37,880 nt of DNA. It comes from Methyloceanibacter sp. (GTDB taxonomy: Bacteria > Pseudomonadota > Alphaproteobacteria > Rhizobiales > Methyloligellaceae). Positions 36,249-37,880 of this stretch are shown piece by piece. Each line of letters begins with the position of its first letter. Position 1 is the stretch's first letter. A program made the position numbers and the translations under genes. A model generated the notes under the pieces. The model saw only the letters and a list, made by a program, of their open reading frames with translations. It was not told the origin of the DNA and searched no databases. Where the stretch lies: contig JASJEH010000028.1 of the NCBI GenBank assembly GCA_030064755.1, forward strand, positions 1 through 37,880, in the 5' to 3' direction.

Positions 36249-36428
36249 GATTGAAGGATTGTGCCGGTAGGCATGCTTTGTCGCACCCGCGCTCGGACGG
36301 GCATTTCCGAAATGCGGGCTCCTCGCCTCAAGACTAGCGACGAAGCTGAACAACAAATCGTTGGCGGAAGCTTGGGCCTTGGCAGTGGCCTCAAGATTCC
36401 CGCTTCGAAAAAAAAGAGGGGGCGGTGG

Positions 36429-37115
36429 ATGGGCAGTAGCTGCTGCACGGTGCTTCTTATTGACGACCACCCGTTGTTCCGGCTGGGGGCATCGCAGCTT
36501 ATCGCTGCGCAAAAGGACTTCGAGGTCGTTGGAGAAGCTGCGCAGTTCGACGATGGCGTCGCGCTCGCTGAGTCCCTAAAGCCCGACCTGATACTCATGG
36601 AACTCCGCCTTGCGGATGGCCCCGGTCTGGATGCACTCGCGCAAATGGTCGAGACCGCCCAAGAGGCCGCGCAGGGCACGTCCGTGATCGTGTTGACGGC
36701 TTCGAACTCGGAGGAAGATGTGGTGCATGCGGTTCGCGCAGGCGCGAAGGGCTACCTGTTGAAGGGTTGTGAGCCGGATGAAATCCTGCAGAAGCTCCGC
36801 CTTGCGGCCAAGGGACATACCGTGTTCACCGAGCCTCTCATGGACTTTCTCCTTGGGGCCATGCGGGACGGGAAGCCGCCAACGCCAGACAACGCAGATT
36901 GCCTCACGACACGCGAACGGCAGATTCTCGATTTGATCGCCGCGGGCCAAAGCAACAAGCACATTGCCCGGGAGCTGAGCATCAGCGATGGCACCGTCAA
37001 AGTGCACGTCAAGAACATCCTGCGGAAGCTGAACTTGCGATCGCGGCTTGAAGCAGCCGTCTGGGCCCTGCGTCCGAGGGGGGCTTCCGGTTCGGGAGAC
37101 CGACCGCCCCAGTAG
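36429..37115 (+). CDS. NarL/FixJ-type response regulator with Glu at the phospho-acceptor position
   Basis: The 228-residue protein has a receiver domain (7-120) and a LuxR-type helix-turn-helix (about 155-215: LTTRERQILDLIAAGQSNKHIARELSISDGTVKVHVKNILRKLNL). The receiver keeps the acidic pair (Asp12, Asp13 in LLIDDHPLF), the Thr in VIVLTAS and the Lys in GYLLKG. The expected acceptor Asp in LILMDL is Glu58 (LILMEL, codon GAA at 36600-36602). Such a change often mimics phosphorylation. GAGGGGG lies before ATG 36429; the frame extends 56 residues further upstream, but that part is not receiver-like. No histidine kinase gene is next to it. Confidence 0.88.
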   Translation: MGSSCCTVLLIDDHPLFRLGASQLIAAQKDFEVVGEAAQFDDGVALAESLKPDLILMELRLADGPGLDALAQMVETAQEAAQGTSVIVLTASNSEEDVVHAVRAGAKGYLLKGCEPDEILQKLRLAAKGHTVFTEPLMDFLLGAMRDGKPPTPDNADCLTTRERQILDLIAAGQSNKHIARELSISDGTVKVHVKNILRKLNLRSRLEAAVWALRPRGASGSGDRPPQ

Positions 37116-37144
37116 CCGCGGCAGCGGCGGCATACTCTCCTAGC

Positions 37145-37837
37145 TCAGCGCGCCACAAACAGCGCTACCAGACCCTGTTGTTCGATCTTCACGTCTCCGA
37201 AACGCGCATCTAGCCCTTGCGTCAGGGCTTGGAGACTGTCTTCAAGATTGTTGAAGACGCCCTTCTTGTTATAGACGCTGAGCAAGGCACGCGCGGGGCC
37301 GTTGGACCGAACGCCATCTCCCAGAATTGTTGCGCCAAAGAACGTCGCGTCCCGGGCCAAGAGCGGCATGAGGTGATCCACCGCGATAAGCTTCTCTGCC
37401 ATGGACCCTGGCAAGCAGTGCAGCACGTAAGTCAGCGCCACTGACGAGAACGGCGCGAGGTCGAGTGCCAACGGCTCTAGCAGATTGGCCTGCCGGCAGT
37501 CCGGGTCGAACCGGTGCAACCGGCGCGACGACACGCTGAGACAATGCGGGTTGATATCGAGGAGTACGAGCCGGTCGAATGCGTTGCTAGCGCGATCGAG
37601 AAACAAACCTGTTCCAGCCCCGGCCTCGAGGTGGTTCGCCGAGAGCTGCTGACGATAGAGGTCAATAATCTTCGACGTCGGACAGCGCCACGCAAACCGG
37701 TTGGACAGACCATGAACCACGAAGTCGTAGAACGACAAGGATGTAGGCGTGTAGATCGCGTGCGCTTTCGCCACAGCGTCGGCACCTGGGCGGGCGACGC
37801 TACCACCTGGCCCTCCGTTGTCTGGTGAGTTCGTCAT
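37145..37837 (-). CDS. Class I SAM-dependent methyltransferase
   Basis: The 230-residue protein has a SAM-binding Rossmann core: motif I HLEAGAGTGLFL (about 73-84), acidic end LVLLDINPHCL, and VALTYVLHCLPG. The N-terminal part (YTPTSLSFYDFVVHGLSNRFAWRCP) resembles methyltransferases acting on small molecules. The acceptor is unknown. It is convergent with the response regulator gene, 29 bases between stops. The ATG at 37837 gives a polar N-terminus of about 25 residues before the conserved part. Confidence 0.85.
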   Translation of the reverse strand: MTNSPDNGGPGGSVARPGADAVAKAHAIYTPTSLSFYDFVVHGLSNRFAWRCPTSKIIDLYRQQLSANHLEAGAGTGLFLDRASNAFDRLVLLDINPHCLSVSSRRLHRFDPDCRQANLLEPLALDLAPFSSVALTYVLHCLPGSMAEKLIAVDHLMPLLARDATFFGATILGDGVRSNGPARALLSVYNKKGVFNNLEDSLQALTQGLDARFGDVKIEQQGLVALFVAR

Positions 37838-37880
37838 GGCTTGAACATACGCGCCGCCAAAAGAAAAAGGGGCGCCGAAA

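Noticed and set aside
36261-36428. 56-residue extension of the response regulator
   Set aside because: The receiver domain normally starts within about 10 residues of the N-terminus; the extension is low in conservation signs, and ATG 36429 has a good ribosome site.

Overview
This 37.9 kb window is a gene-dense, high-GC stretch of what looks like an alphaproteobacterial chromosome. It is most consistent with Rhizobiales, and probably with a methylotroph near Hyphomicrobium or Methyloceanibacter. The clues are inferences from gene content: a serine-glyoxylate-type aminotransferase; a type III glutamine synthetase with the three-gene mgsABC/glxBCD glutamate-synthase-like set; a Lys/Ala/Arg-rich histone H1-like protein; fused RibBA; and dispersed palindromes of the kind common in Rhizobiales. 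I found no rRNA, tRNA, CRISPR array, transposase or phage genes.

Layout. 1-8 kb is mostly housekeeping and metabolic: an edge-truncated thermonuclease-like protein, a class V aminotransferase, an EF-G-like GTPase that lacks the usual catalytic His, a Cys-rich secreted protein, a VOC protein, an alpha/beta hydrolase, a molbindin and an aspartate aminotransferase. 8-13.5 kb carries membrane and cell-surface genes, including a class-GN-sortase-like protein without a clear catalytic His or Arg, two kinds of dispersed repeat, an SRPBCC protein, the histone-like protein and a DUF4239 membrane protein. 13.5-25 kb holds a MAPEG protein, uvrB, a 39-residue lipoprotein missed by length cut-offs, structured intergenic RNA candidates, DoxX, an MltB-like transglycosylase, an RlpA-like protein, a cold-shock protein, an M20 peptidase overlapping an RNase T2 gene, and an outer-membrane barrel.

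The most coherent system lies at 25.0-36.3 kb. A minus-strand block runs from an FAD amine oxidoreductase through a type III glutamine synthetase, a class II glutamine amidotransferase (MgsA/GlxB), a GXGXG subunit (MgsB/GlxC), an FMN/Fe-S glutamate synthase subunit (MgsC/GlxD) and an unrecognised 132-residue protein. It continues, after a gap, to an Amt transporter and a single-span 70-residue membrane protein, and ends at a terminator. ribBA (flavin synthesis) is divergent from the FAD gene. The intergenic region between them has a perfect 19-bp palindrome and two further dyads. An XRE-cupin regulator follows ribBA and has its own perfect palindrome upstream. Together this reads as import of ammonium or methylammonium, conjugation to glutamate, rearrangement to N-methylglutamate or glutamate, and flavin-dependent oxidation. 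The multi-subunit N-methylglutamate dehydrogenase partners (mgdB, mgdC, mgdD) are absent from the window, so the fate of the product is open.

The right end has a NarL-type response regulator whose phospho-acceptor Asp is Glu, and a SAM-dependent methyltransferase. Start sites were chosen from Shine-Dalgarno matches and family N-termini. Family assignments come from motif recognition by eye, without database searches.
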